Origin: Paracentrotus lividus
Lineage: Eukaryota; Echinodermata; Echinoidea; Camarodonta; Echinidae
Length of the DNA: 64,000 nucleotides
NCBI GenBank assembly: GCA_940671915.1
Contig: CALNVZ010000174.1
Coordinates: 1,021,125-1,085,124 of the forward strand
Reading direction: 5' to 3'
A program made the translations under genes and the position numbers. This document shows, piece by piece, positions 26,019 to 37,689 of the stretch; the first letter of the stretch is position 1, and every line of letters starts with the position of its first letter. The notes below the pieces were generated by a model that worked only from the letters and a program-made list of their open reading frames with translations, was not told the DNA's origin and did not search any database.

Positions 26019-29000
26019 GAGGGTCAGTATGGAATACAGACCCTTTTTACGAAAAAATAATACTTTGGAGAACAAAAAAATATAATGAATTTTGTAAACA
26101 CGCTAAATTTTGTCTCATATTTATTCTAAGTGGAAACGAAATTGGGCATGACTTCTAATGAATTCGCGCAACATTACATGTGTACATGTATCTGAATGCA
26201 TAAATTCACTTTAATTTGTTTGTATTTTCATGCCTAGTACATGTAATTTACCAACCCCACTGCTGCCAACTGGGGCAAGACACAGAATGCAAATTTATAT
26301 TCTTGAAAGATTACAGTCACTGCCTTTGTGATTCCTAAAAATACCAGCAATTCTGCACTTTCGGAAGATGTTAAAATTTCTGCATCAATTTTAGTTGAGA
26401 TTAAATTTTGACAGTGAAATGAACTTCCTGACGTCTTCGCCAATTTTCCTGCATTGTCCAGAGGATATCTGTGCCCTCCTTAACCCTTCTGCATCATCTA
26501 GAATTATTCCTGAAAGCCTCTACCAGGCAGAAAGCTGAACTTGTTCTGGAAACATTTTGGAAAGCATGCTGAAGACATCACATCCAGAGTGATCAAATGA
26601 TAATTAATAATGACTGATGATTCTGTCTCTGACACGGAAAGAATGCTAAAATCACATTACACATTATGTATTTGCTTCCCAAATCTTCCTTTTCTTGTTA
26701 CTGCTCTACTGCACCCCTCCCATTTATTCTTGTATCTCTAAATTGCTGCGTTCTGTAAAATGTTTTATGGTTTTTGTACACACATGTAGTACGTAACTAT
26801 CAAGTAAAATCAACCTTGTTTTGTAGTCTGGATGATGCTACACCCTCTTGTACATGTATTCTTTACTCTGTTCCTTCACCCCAAGTTACAGAGTTTCTCT
26901 TACTACATGTAATTGAGTACTGTATTGTACAAATATGCATACTGGTACATTGTGTACACCTGTAGGCGGTAGGCATGGAACATGTCAAGATACAGAGTAA
27001 TTACAAAATGAAGCATATAATGTTTTCCAATGGGCCCCATGATTTATTCAGTGAATCATGTGACAGTTGTACGAATTCTTGTTTGTACTAGAGAAGGTTG
27101 CCAATGGAACGATATCATTACATGTATTATAGAACAGTGAAAAAATGTAGAATTGTTTACCATTTAATACCAAGGAGTTATCCAATAGTGTCCAACTCTT
27201 AACAAGTAAAAAGCAAATTGATTAATACATGCAGGAAGACATCAGAACAAAGGAGCTCCTTATTTTCAATTGGTAGGGTTCTTTCTCGAGAGGAGACAAA
27301 GTCAATAATCTGTGTTCATGTACGGTACCTAGCATTCATCAGTGGTCACAAGTGGTCATACATTACCGTATTGTGTATAGAGCGAAATTTGTACTTTCTA
27401 TGTCATTCAACATTATTACATACTGTGTATCTGTGACAGTATATTACAAATGAACGGTTGTATATTCTGTAGGTCCCCTCTTAGGTACAAGATGAGGTGG
27501 GTGTCCCCTGGGATCTTAGGGGATACAGTGTTCCTGAAGATGTAACATGCCACAGTGCCAAGACTGTGCCCTGTTAGGATATCCTTCTATCATCTCTTTC
27601 CAGGCTATCCAGGCATCAGTTTCTGCAGGAGGCTGGTGTATGTTACTTTAATCACATTTGTGTGCATTTCTTGGCTATCCTGTTTGGTAGTGATCCCAGG
27701 CTTGGAGCACTTAGACTCTTTGTACAGACTTTTCAATTTGTTGTATGTTGTGCATTTTTATGCCGTTCTGTGCATTTTATGCCATCTCCAGAAAATGTGA
27801 TTTAGTGAGCTCTACACATTATGAAGTTTAAAACAATTCACAAATATTTAATTCAGATTGATGATTGCCTATTTTTTTTTAAAGGAAGAATTCAGGGAAA
27901 CGTACATGATTACATGACATTTGCTTTGGTGACAGTTGCTCCTCTCAAAATTCCATACACTATTAAATGGAATGGCTAATTTCAACCCTGGACTCGAGAC
28001 TATAGTACCCCTCTACACCTCTAACCCTAACCCTGCATCTAAGACAAAGTAAAGAACAGAGCAATTGTTGCAGTAGAAAATTTTGTGTCATGGTACATGT
28101 ATGCATGTAGGCTTTCGTTTATTGATAATTGCGGAATGCAGCCAAGAAAAGATGTCAAAGAAATAGGGGCCACAACTACATTTACTCAAGTCTACCAACA
28201 TGCAGGGCGAACATGTACATGTAGGCCTACAATGTAGATACTTTTGTAGGCATAGTATTGTTATCTTTGATGCAGACCAGTTTGAAGTGAACATGTGCCA
28301 TTAAAACCTATCTAATGACAACAACCACATTCATTAAACTTGCATTGTGGTCTTTGATGTAGACTACTCTGAGATCAGTGCTGACTCACAGGTCTTCTCA
28401 ATGTATTCTTCATGTGTTTCACTGTACTTGGAACATGTGCATGTCATTGACCTGTTAATGGTATTCAAACAACAGACTTCTTTTAAAGTCGCACTACAAT
28501 GAACACTTTCACTTTAAATGTACACTCAGATACCACGAATGTTCGTCCTCGGATCTTGGTGGGCAAAGTGGGTGGAGCTAGTTGTTATGGGCAACGAAGC
28601 GTTCGTTAACTTCTTTTCATGATTTTCTCAAGCTGTAAAATGAGGCTGACTGCAATATTCTAAAATCCACTGAAATACTCAAAAACCAGCAAAACAGTGA
28701 ATATACACCTCTCCTTTGGATATTGATGTATCAAATAAACCAATTTATCAAACAATTGGGAGATTTTTTGTTCAGTTTTATGCTTTTTGAAAGCATCATC
28801 AAAATGATCTTCAAAATATAGAAAATATGAAAGCTTTTGTAAATTTCACTTTTTTTAATATCTGGTATTTTTTTAATAGTTTAAAAATGTTGATATAATG
28901 TAAATTAGAAGTTTTCTGAACTGATGCCATTATTGGCTTTTTCGTTCCAGTTTATATGACTTGGGGACACGCAGTTGAAGTCAGGTAAAAATCTTTATTT

Positions 29001-29040
29001 AAAAAAAAATAAAACCTTATTTTAGTTACATGCATATATG
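26019..29040. other. Intronic stretch without recognised genes
   Basis: Clean AT-rich sequence after the duplication ends, with scattered TACATGTA words and short open frames lacking domain-like sequence or splice-site support. A segment near 28490-28960 resembles dispersed intronic repeats ('agtcgcactacaatgaacac'), but I could not delimit it. Confidence 0.6.
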
Positions 29041-29045
29041 CATAT

Positions 29046-32000
29046 GGGCAATTCCATGAAAAATGAAACCCAAGGGTGAAAAAATGAAAATAGAGAAACA
29101 AATTTGTTTTAATCTGGAAAGTATTCAGGAAGGGTTATATCAACAAGATATAATAAAACAAATTGTTTCCCAAGTCGGAAAACATATTTTTGCAGCTGTT
29201 GAAAAAAGGCGTTTCTTCCAAAAAATTGCCATAAAATTCAGTGCGTTTTGCATATATTTGTTCTCAAGTAAAAATCTTACCATAAAATGACTTTCAGGTG
29301 ATTATTTTTATGTTATAATACAGCTCAGGACCCATTTATAAATCCTCCAACAGGATTTCGGAAGGAATGAAATATTTTCTGAAAAATAGCCTTTTCAAAC
29401 TTTTTGATTTCTATCGCGCTTGAAGTGTAATGTCCGTAACGTTTTAGATACATAAGTTCTTATAGCACCCTGTGTTTTGGTCTAAATTTGTTGCAAATTC
29501 AAATGCAAAGCTAAAATGTGTTATCTCACAACATATCAATAGGTTTTTTTTATAATTTTTCATAATTCATGGAAAAAGAGCGTTACGGACATTACATCAT
29601 CATTGCGTTACGGACATTACACATTTGTAGCAAAGATGAGAATGCATACGATTGCAGGATATTGTTTTGATTGTATACTTCAATATGGAAATCTATCAAT
29701 AAGTAGATGCTGGCCCTTAATAGTAACATTAGTTTGTGACATTACATGTGATTTTGAACATTGTTTTAGTCAATTAATTAAAACCTGTAAACACTGCATG
29801 CATTCACTACAAGCTGTACTTCAGGGCTCAACATTAAGGGGCGCCCGGGCGCCCGGGGCGCCTAGATTACCTACCAGGACCCTCAAATCAGAGGAATTGT
29901 CAAAAAGTAGTTGCCCGAGTTGACCCTCAAATTTTTTTGCCAGCACAGGGAAAATTTGGAATATAACACTAGGTATGTAGGTATTAAAACATTTGAGGAC
30001 TATTCCAAACACCTAAATGTGATATTAAAACTAATTTCAAGTCAAATATCAGAGCAGAAATGACCCTGATATTTCTTAAAACACCGATCGTTTGTGTCTA
30101 GTCCCATGTGTGCTAATTGGTGTAGACTGACATTTTTTGAAGTTTTTGCTCATAGTTTTTAAGGTTAAAATTTGGTCTTGGGTGTCCAGTTTTCAAGGAA
30201 GTAGCATTAGAAAATATGATCTTGAAACCTCTTACCCCAGTTACATCTGAAATTTAGTTTTCACAATTGGTAAAAAAAGATCGATTTTTGGGGGCTATGT
30301 CTGCACTGTTTATAGCATGAACTGAGCTGTATTCCTCCCAGAAGTCTTGGGTCAGAATCTGTCAGTGAGAGCCTCTGACAGCAGATGCAATTCGGAACTT
30401 CTAAACTTGGAAGGAGCTTACTTTTATCATCTTTAAAAGTGATGCAGTGATTGTCTGATGAAATCAATTATCTTAGCATACTTTGGTGAAATGGTGGATG
30501 ATTTTTTTTTTATTAAACTAGACCACAGAAAAATTGAATTCCATTGTAACAGTTAGAAGTCTAATTTACATTTTTGTTCAGATCTCCTAGACTAGATAGA
30601 AATTTTTATTTGGGAGCGAAGTTCAGTTTTTACTGGTCATTGTTTTGTTATTTTTTTTTTTACACATCAGTAATTGACGTCTTTTCTTAATGTCAATTTT
30701 TTCATTTCAAGAGAAAATGATTGTCAAGCTTTTAATTTATCGATTTCTTGCATCATAATTAACTATTAACGGCATACAAAATTGGTGTATGAATTATGAA
30801 TGGAAAAAAAAAGATGAAACAAAGAAAAGTAGCTCCCAGTCCCAAACCCATTTTTTTCCCTCACCAACTCAACCGCCTCCTGCCCTAATAAAAAGGGTAA
30901 ACTTTGTTGTTTTGTTTATTATCATATTTTTTTTCGGGCAACCAGATTATTGATTCGGGCTCCCAAATTTGGAAAATTTGGATATTTGGTTGCCCGGCAG
31001 GGCAACCAAAAAAAAATGTTAGTGTTGAGCGTTGTGTACTTAGAAGCAAAATAGAGCAAGCTTGGTGGACACATTTAAAGTGACACTGGAGGACAAGAGG
31101 AGGATGAGGAAAAGGTGTAACCACATGCATACTTCTTTGACAACTGCTCCTATAGGATATTTTGTTCATGTGGGGTTTCAGACAAAACAAAATTTGCAAA
31201 GTACTTTGTCGCACAAATAAGAAAGGATCCATACTGATGGGTACATAATGAAGTTTTTGAAAAGACAAAGATTCACAAATTTCTTTTTATACAGTGAAGA
31301 AGAGGGGTCATTTGTGGAACAGGGAAAATCATTGTATTGCTACCTACTTCTGCTATGGGTAGAAGTACCCACATCTACCTCCAAACTGACATGGAAGCAG
31401 AATGAATGAATGATATGTCTGAAAAGACTTTTTTGACACTTGTGAAGACTACATTAACATTTACAAGACTTTGTAAATACAACAAATTGTGAAAAAGGAG
31501 AATGGAAAAGCATCCTTCAAGATCCAAAAATCATAGTGAATGTTAGATGAACAATATACATTATTTTCAATAAGAATAAAAGATGTTTATTCGTATAGAG
31601 TTAGGCTCAGCTTTGGGTACATTCAAGTGTATGAAAAGTGTAATGTCCGTAACGCTTCTCTAATATTACATTTTAAGATGTTATGAGTTAAAATAGTATT
31701 ATACAAAGTCAAAAGGTAAACTACATATCCTTTTATGGATCATTTGTCCATTGTAGACATATAATAATTCTTTTTGATTCCCATAAAATAGCAAAAATCA
31801 ATAAGCTAATAAAGTTCCAGATTAAACCAAACAAATAGTCCTCAAATTGGCAACCAATGAAATAAAAAATTCATGAAAATGCTTTTGCAACATTTTTAGA
31901 ATGTGTATTAATTACCATCCAGGTGAAAAGAATACAAATATTACCACTAACTTGTGACCCTTCTACTTAATGAAAGTGGACAAATCTGTAATGTCCGTAA

Positions 32001-32404
32001 CGCTTAAAATGTAATGTCCGTAACGCCACAAATGTGGCTCTAGCGGGTACATGCGTCATTTGTTTCATTAAATTCAACTTTAATCCAATAAAACATTTCA
32101 TTACCTTTAAATTCATGTGGAGATTGGACTTACTGTGTACCTAAACTCACAGACTTTTCAATGAATGTAAAGGTATGTAAAAAGTCTTGTCCAAAAAATG
32201 TAATGTCCGTAACGGTTACGATATATTGGCGTAACTACCACAACATGTACGGAAATGGATTGAAACTTGCACAGTTTATAGTCTATAGTTTTGGTTTATG
32301 ATTCCATGTTATGAGTTCAGATAAGAAAGATTATGTTATCTTAATGACCTTTTGAAGTAGCAAAATTGGTCTGAAATGTAATGTCCGTAACGCTGGAATT
32401 GCCC
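29046..32404. mobile_element. 3.36 kb element with GGGCAATTCCA ends and TAATGTCCGTAACG repeats
   Basis: Seen: 'gggcaattcca' at the left and 'tggaattgccc' at the right, flanked by ATAT on both sides (29042-29045, 32405-32408); counting the flanks the palindrome is 16 bases, CATATGGGCAATTCCA. The 14-mer TAATGTCCGTAACG occurs eight times: 29428 (direct), 29581 and 29606 (inverted), then 31641, 31989, 32012, 32201 and 32379 (direct). All lie within ~600 bases of the left end or ~800 of the right end, and the last abuts the right terminus. Known: many DNA transposons carry subterminal repeats that bind transposase. Inference: a non-autonomous element whose subterminal 14-mer is its recognition motif. 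No transposase frame was found. The superfamily is unknown to me. Confidence 0.75.
29825..31030. mobile_element. Possible nested element with GGCTCAACA(T/C)TAA ends
   Basis: 'gctcaacattaa' at the left and 'ttagtgttgagc' at the right are near-perfect inverses. Next to them lie 'gggcgcccgggcgccc' and the pairable 'ggttgcccggcagggcaacc'. It sits inside the larger element at 29046-32404, which suggests insertion into it. The ends are short, so the call is tentative. Confidence 0.45.
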
Positions 32405-32409
32405 ATATG

Positions 32410-33919
32410 GTCGTGTGTCACATATTGGGGGTATAGTAAAAGGGCGGAGGCGTTACATTTTTAGGTAAAAATGCCACATTTTTTGACATAGCAATGAAAA
32501 CCATGTAAAGTCATGAGCTGTGCAATGCCTCATATTTGTAGATAATTAATTAGGCTACATGTCTGTGAAGTTTCATCTTTGTCCTGCTAATAGTTTTAGT
32601 ACAAATATAATTTGAGTGGAGTAGGGTAGGGGGCGGAGGAGCCTACGGTGGAGGAGCCTACGGTGGAGGCATGTGTTAAAGCATAGGGATATGCATTTTT
32701 GTAACTTTCTTATTCTTCTTGCCTTATATTTTTGCATACAATCAGTCTTATAGGTTGGTTGATATATCATTCTTTCAGAATTTAACTGGCTTAAATAAAC
32801 AAGAAGCAGATTGTTTGAAAATTCTGTTAATTAATTTTAATTAATTAATTAATCAGTTAAAAACATACTTCATGCATGCACCCTCATACACAATGCATTG
32901 CAGGTACCAAATATTGCAACAAAATATCCTTAAATACTGGTACGTGGTAATCTCAAATGAAAGGACAAACGATGGCAGATTTTGAAATCGTTGATGAATC
33001 CCCTTTCCAAAAATACCCATTTTGTGAAGAATGACCTAGTGGTCCCGAGATATAGGGGTTAAAAGGTAGGCGACCACACCCCTTTTTGCAGAAAATCTCG
33101 AAATTATGTGGACCGTATCTCCTGAACCCCTTAACTGATTGACTTGAAATTTAAAATTTGGTGTTGTGGGATGACTCTCAAGAAGTACACCAAGTTTTAG
33201 CAAAATCCGAAATGGTATTTTGGGTGATTTGGCATGGAATGACCATTTAGTAATTGAATGGCATTGCATTAAAATGGTAATACCTTTTTTTAACACCCTG
33301 TACATGCAATTTTTTGTGTGTTTTTTCATTTTCTTTGCATGTATGTAAAGACAGAGTTGAGTTGAAACATTTTTCTTGCAATAAACATTGTTTAAATAGT
33401 AAAACATATGTAGAAGAAAGGGTTTACGTCACTTTTTCACTACATTTGTTTTCCTTTTTTTGGACACCGTGTAGCGCGGTTGGACAAAATAATTTTGTGT
33501 TACATGTTTATATTTTTTTAAAGCATAGGGTCTTATTAACACAGTCCAAGTTGATTCATTTCAATTGGTGTAAGGAATAAGAAATACTGATCATAGAAAC
33601 GGTGGCACTTTTTAAACCATTTTTTTCTTGCATCACCCTGTATAGCTTTTAATACACACCCTGTACAGGTAAAAAAGAATGTTAATCTTCTTCCTTACAA
33701 TCTAAGCTTTCAAAATATATATACTTTTATACAGGTCTGATTCACTGCAAAGCAACTAGAGACATTTGATTGTGACAATGCGTATTTCTCCAACTTTTTG
33801 AACATGTAACGCATTTTGCCCCCAACTCATGACACACGACCGTATGCCATTGTTTATTTTTCATTTTGATTATAAAATAAATCATTGAGATGAAAATTAG
33901 GAGTTTGGAAATACAGTGT
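32410..33919. other. Intergenic/intronic stretch with short repeat words
   Basis: Contains two 'ggaggagcctacggt' units (32634-32667), TTAATTAA runs near 32830, and several 'caccctgtaca'-type words (33290-33670). A 12-base inverted pair, 'ggtcgtgtgtca' at 32409 and 'tgacacacgacc' at 33830, brackets most of it and could be the ends of a 1.4 kb element. No credible gene. Confidence 0.5.
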
Positions 33920-34060
33920 ATGTCTATGTTTCGTAGGATAAATGCTGCTGAAAAGAGAAAACTGGGTTCATATTTCATGCAAAAAGTCGCCAAATTGAAA
34001 ATGCCACTACTACTACTAGAATGGACTGAGAATGAAAAACGGTGGGCACAGTACACATGA
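33920..34060 (+). CDS. Short coding-like frame, 46 codons, unrecognised
   Basis: ATG to TGA reading MSMFRRINAAEKRKLGSYFM at its start and ending LLEWTENEKRWAQYT. The composition (Lys, Glu, Trp, few rare residues) looks more protein-like than most frames in this window. It could be an exon remnant or a chance frame. There is a possible 'cgtag' acceptor at 33936. I do not recognise the product. A longer frame on the opposite strand overlaps it and is equally unsupported. Confidence 0.2.
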   Translation: MSMFRRINAAEKRKLGSYFMQKVAKLKMPLLLLEWTENEKRWAQYT

Positions 34061-34171
34061 TCAGGTCTTGATAAACTATTCCATGTATCATGGTTAGTAA
34101 TGTATTTAATCTGAAATGTATGAAAGCACATATATGCAGATGGAATCCATCTTGCCATATTAGTCGTTGCT

Positions 34172-34324
34172 ATGTCTGACAAGCCAAAAGGACCAGTTAT
34201 AAAGTTGTCATGGGCAACCTTTATTCAAGAAGACAAAAACGGAATGTTGATGGCCATCACTAAATCAAAAGCCCAGTTCATGTCCAGTCCATTCTACTAC
34301 TGGTTAGAACAAAAGTTAATCTGA
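34172..34324 (+). CDS. Short coding-like frame, 50 codons, unrecognised
   Basis: ATG to TGA reading MSDKPKGPVIKLSWATFIQE at the start and MSSPFYYWLEQKLI at the end. It lies 111 bases after the similar short frame at 33920-34060 on the same strand. Together they could be fragments of one retrocopied or transposon-borne coding sequence. No domain is recognised, no clear splice donor follows, and no promoter signal was identified. A chance frame cannot be excluded. Confidence 0.22.
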   Translation: MSDKPKGPVIKLSWATFIQEDKNGMLMAITKSKAQFMSSPFYYWLEQKLI

Positions 34325-34525
34325 AAGAATATGGTGTTATATTTTCGTTATATACCACATAAAAGGCTGACTAAAATGATAATCATACACTTGTTACTAC
34401 ATGTGTACATGTACATGTAATCATATTCAAACTCTAGATGCCAGATTTGAGATGAATTTGTGATGCTTTGCATACACAAACATGCTAGAGGGTTATTCCC
34501 TACCAAAGAGATAATATTTATTTTT

Positions 34526-35258
34526 ATGCCTCCGCCCACCGAAGGTGGTGCCGGAGGCATTATATTATGTTTTTGGGTCGTCCGTCTGTCCGTACGTCTC
34601 GTTTGGTCGATATCACGATATCTCAAGAACCACTTGAGATATCAACTTCAAACTTGGGGATAGTATGTATCACCATAAGAAGATGATTTGATTAGATTTT
34701 GGAGTATGTAGGTCAAGGGTCACAGAGGTCAAATTGTGAAATTCCATGTATTGAGTTCGTTACCACGATATCTCAAGAACCACTTGAGATATCAACTTCT
34801 AACTGGGGGATAGTATGTATCACCATAAGAAGATGATCTGATTAGATTTTGGAGTATGTAGGTCAAAGGTCATGGGTCACAGAGGTCAAATTGTGAAATT
34901 CCGTGTATTGAGTTTGTTACCGCGATATCTCAAGAACCACTTGTGATATCAACTTAAAACTTGGGGATAGTATGTATCATCATAAGAAGATGATCAGATT
35001 AGATTTAGGATTCTGTAGGTCAAAGGTCAAGGGTCACAGAGGTTAAATTGTCAAATTCCATGTGTTGAGTTAGATATTGTCAGATGAAGACAATCTTATT
35101 AGATTCTGGAGTATGTAGGTCAAAAATTTAGGAGGGACTATGATTTAAGAATGTTTGGGGTCACAAGGTCAAAGGTCAAGGTCAAAGATGACTTTGTTTG
35201 AAGGAAAATGAAATGAAGGAACTGCTATATATTTTTGATCTGGCAATGGCGGAGGCAT
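34526..35258. mobile_element. Non-autonomous element with ATGCCTCCGCC ends and ~150-base internal tandem repeats
   Basis: Ends 'atgcctccgcc' and 'ggcggaggcat' are inverted copies. Inside, three units beginning 'cacgatatctcaagaacca' (34614), the same at 34764, and 'cgcgatatctcaagaacca' (34921) follow one another at 150-157 bases. Each continues with 'gggatagtatgtatca', 'aagaagatgat' and 'ggtcacagaggtcaaat'. This resembles a family common in marine invertebrate genomes (general familiarity). Non-coding. Confidence 0.75.
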
Positions 35259-35283
35259 ATATTTCGACCGTGCGCGGTCGAGG

Positions 35284-35900
35284 ATTCATCTTGTTTTATT
35301 AATGTACACGAAAGGGAGTCCATTTTCTATAATTTTGGAAATTTTCATGTTTATCAGCTTCCTTTATTTGCACTATTTGTGTACTACATGTACCAGGATG
35401 TGTCTTTCAAAATGTGCACACATGCAAAGAATTCCTTTGTGAATATTTTTGCTCCATTTCTGTGTGTGCATTAAACATTTAAACACTTTTTAAATAATAT
35501 ACATGAGGTTGAACTGGTTGCGCTCCAGCACGTACATGCGTGTAGAAAATACAGTTGTAGACTATCAATGCCAAAACTAAATTGTAAACTTTTGTATACT
35601 TGTACTTGCACTGAACTGCATTGTAGCAGATATGTAGAAATTGCAGATCATCTAATGTCATAGCCAGGATTTCCAAGAAAACCCAAGGCCTTTTGAATAG
35701 CTCCATAGTTTGCATGCTCAATGTAGGCTCTGCCCACTCCTGAATTTTCTATTTTTTTCTTCCTACATGTACATGTACAAATGTATGTGCTGCAATATAC
35801 TGATCAATGCAGGAGATCGTATGTGAGTGCCGCGCGTTATACACGCATTTCGCAGCATTGCTAGTGCGCTGACATTTTGTCCCCAAAATATCAAGTTTTC
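35284..35900. other. Short intronic spacer
   Basis: AT-rich with TACATGTACATGTAC words near 35765. No gene, and no delimited repeat. Confidence 0.6.
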
Positions 35901-37689
35901 AGCGTGGATACGTTCTTTTGCTCCGACTCTTCTCATGCATATTCATTTTCCCTTGGGCAACTGTCGAATAAAAAAAAGCTATTTCCGATTGTACCTCTAG
36001 GTTCAGTTAGTCAAGCTCGTTCCAAAAATATATAATTTGTCCATATTTTTTGTTATCAAAATATTCGTAAATTGCTTTGAAAATGACTTTGTTGCGTATA
36101 TTTTTGAGCTACAAAATTAAGGTTTTGGTTTTGTTGCTATGGTGATAAAAAAGGATTTTTTTTTTTTTTTGGAATCTAATACATAGACCTTTTTATTATC
36201 ATTTTCATTTGATCTTCAAATTGTTCATTTGGTTTTGCAAGTCTACTTGGGCAGATTTTTTGCTATCGTCCTTCAAAGTTTCAGTACTTTGCTAGGATTT
36301 CTTCATCTTACAGACACTCGTCCGAACATTAGGATAAAATCATATGAACCCGAATGATAGCTCAAGTATATGTGATTATTTTTCGTAGATTTATATATTG
36401 TTAACGATTAGGTAACATTATTTGGTCGATTAAACCTTGTTGTGATGACTTCAGTTTAGTTTGCAATTACCATAAAAGCAGCAGTCTCCAATTTTCAACG
36501 AGAGTCGAATGCGCCGTTGGCTGTTTCCACCGGACTAGCACAACTGCCCCATCTCGTTACGCGCGAAGTGTTTTATGCTGGATTCTGTCCGGAAGTCAGA
36601 AAAACACCGTCAACATCGGATACAAATCAATATTAAGATTCCATTTGAATTAATGGTGACTTCATTTTCACATATTATGTCTTCTTAACATATCCTTATT
36701 TCATAATTAAAATGTTATGATTTTTTAATCCCTTAATTTGTGAGAAATAAGTAAAATCTGTCCTTGGCCGTAGTCATGTCCATGAGCCCCACTTTAATAC
36801 ACAGGTGAACAATAGACAATTTTTTTTCATAATACTTCTTACAAAATCTCTTATTTCTCAAAATTCAGGCAGTACAAGATCAGAAATATTTTTCAAATCA
36901 TATCATTACATATCAAAGAAACGGAATAAATAAGAATTAAGTCACCAGTAATTCAAATGGAATCTTAATATTGATTTCTATCTGATATTGACGGTATTTT
37001 TCTGACTTCTGGGCAGAATCCAGCATAAAACACTTCGCGCGTAACGAGATGGGGCAGTTGTGCTAGTCTGGTGGAAATGGCCAACAGCGCAGTCGACTCT
37101 CGTTGAAAATTGGAGACTGCTGCTTTTATGGAGATTGCAAACTCAAGGTTTAATCAACGAAATAATGTTACCTAATCGTTAACAATATATAAATCTATGA
37201 AAAATAATTCACATATACTTGAGCTATCATTCGGGTTCATATGATTTTATCCAAATGTTCGGACGAGTATCTGTAAGATGAAGAAATCCTAGCAAAGTAC
37301 TGAAACTTTGAAGGACGATAGCAAAAAATCTGCCCAAGTAGACTTGCAAAACCAAATGGACAATTTGAAGATCAAATGATAATAAAAAGATGTAGATGTA
37401 TTAGATTTTAAAAAAAAAAAAAAAAAAAAAAAAATCCTTTTTTTATCACCATAGCAACAAAACCAAAACCTTAATTTTGTAGCTCCAAAAAATAAGCAAC
37501 AAGGTCATTTTTAAAGCAATTTACGAATATTTTGATAACAATAAATATGAACAAATTATATATTTTTGGAACGAGCTTGACTAACTGAACCTAGAGATAC
37601 GATTGGAAATAGCTACTTTTGATTCGACAGTTGCCCCGGGGATAATGAATATGCATGAGATGAGGAGAGAGAAAGAACATTTTCACGCT
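35901..37689. repeat. 1.8 kb palindrome with ~765-base arms
   Basis: Seen: the left arm 35901-36667 and right arm 36931-37689 are reverse complements at high identity with small differences, around a ~260-base loop. Paired landmarks include 'gaacgagcttgactaactga' (right) with its inverse near 36002, 'acgcgcgaagtgttttatgc' (left) with its inverse near 37022, and a poly-T at 36160 with poly-A at 37410. No transposase frame. Inference: a fold-back DNA transposon, or an inverted tandem insertion. The differences between arms show the palindrome is not an obvious read-through artefact. Confidence 0.85.

Noticed and set aside
29946..29980. Second ratchet-like site ('ctaggtatgtagg')
   Set aside because: No pyrimidine tract precedes the AG, so it is not a plausible acceptor.
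33742..34182. 146-codon minus-strand frame
   Set aside because: Composition is His/Ser/Phe-rich with no domain, and it overlaps the plus-strand short frames. No acceptor or start support.
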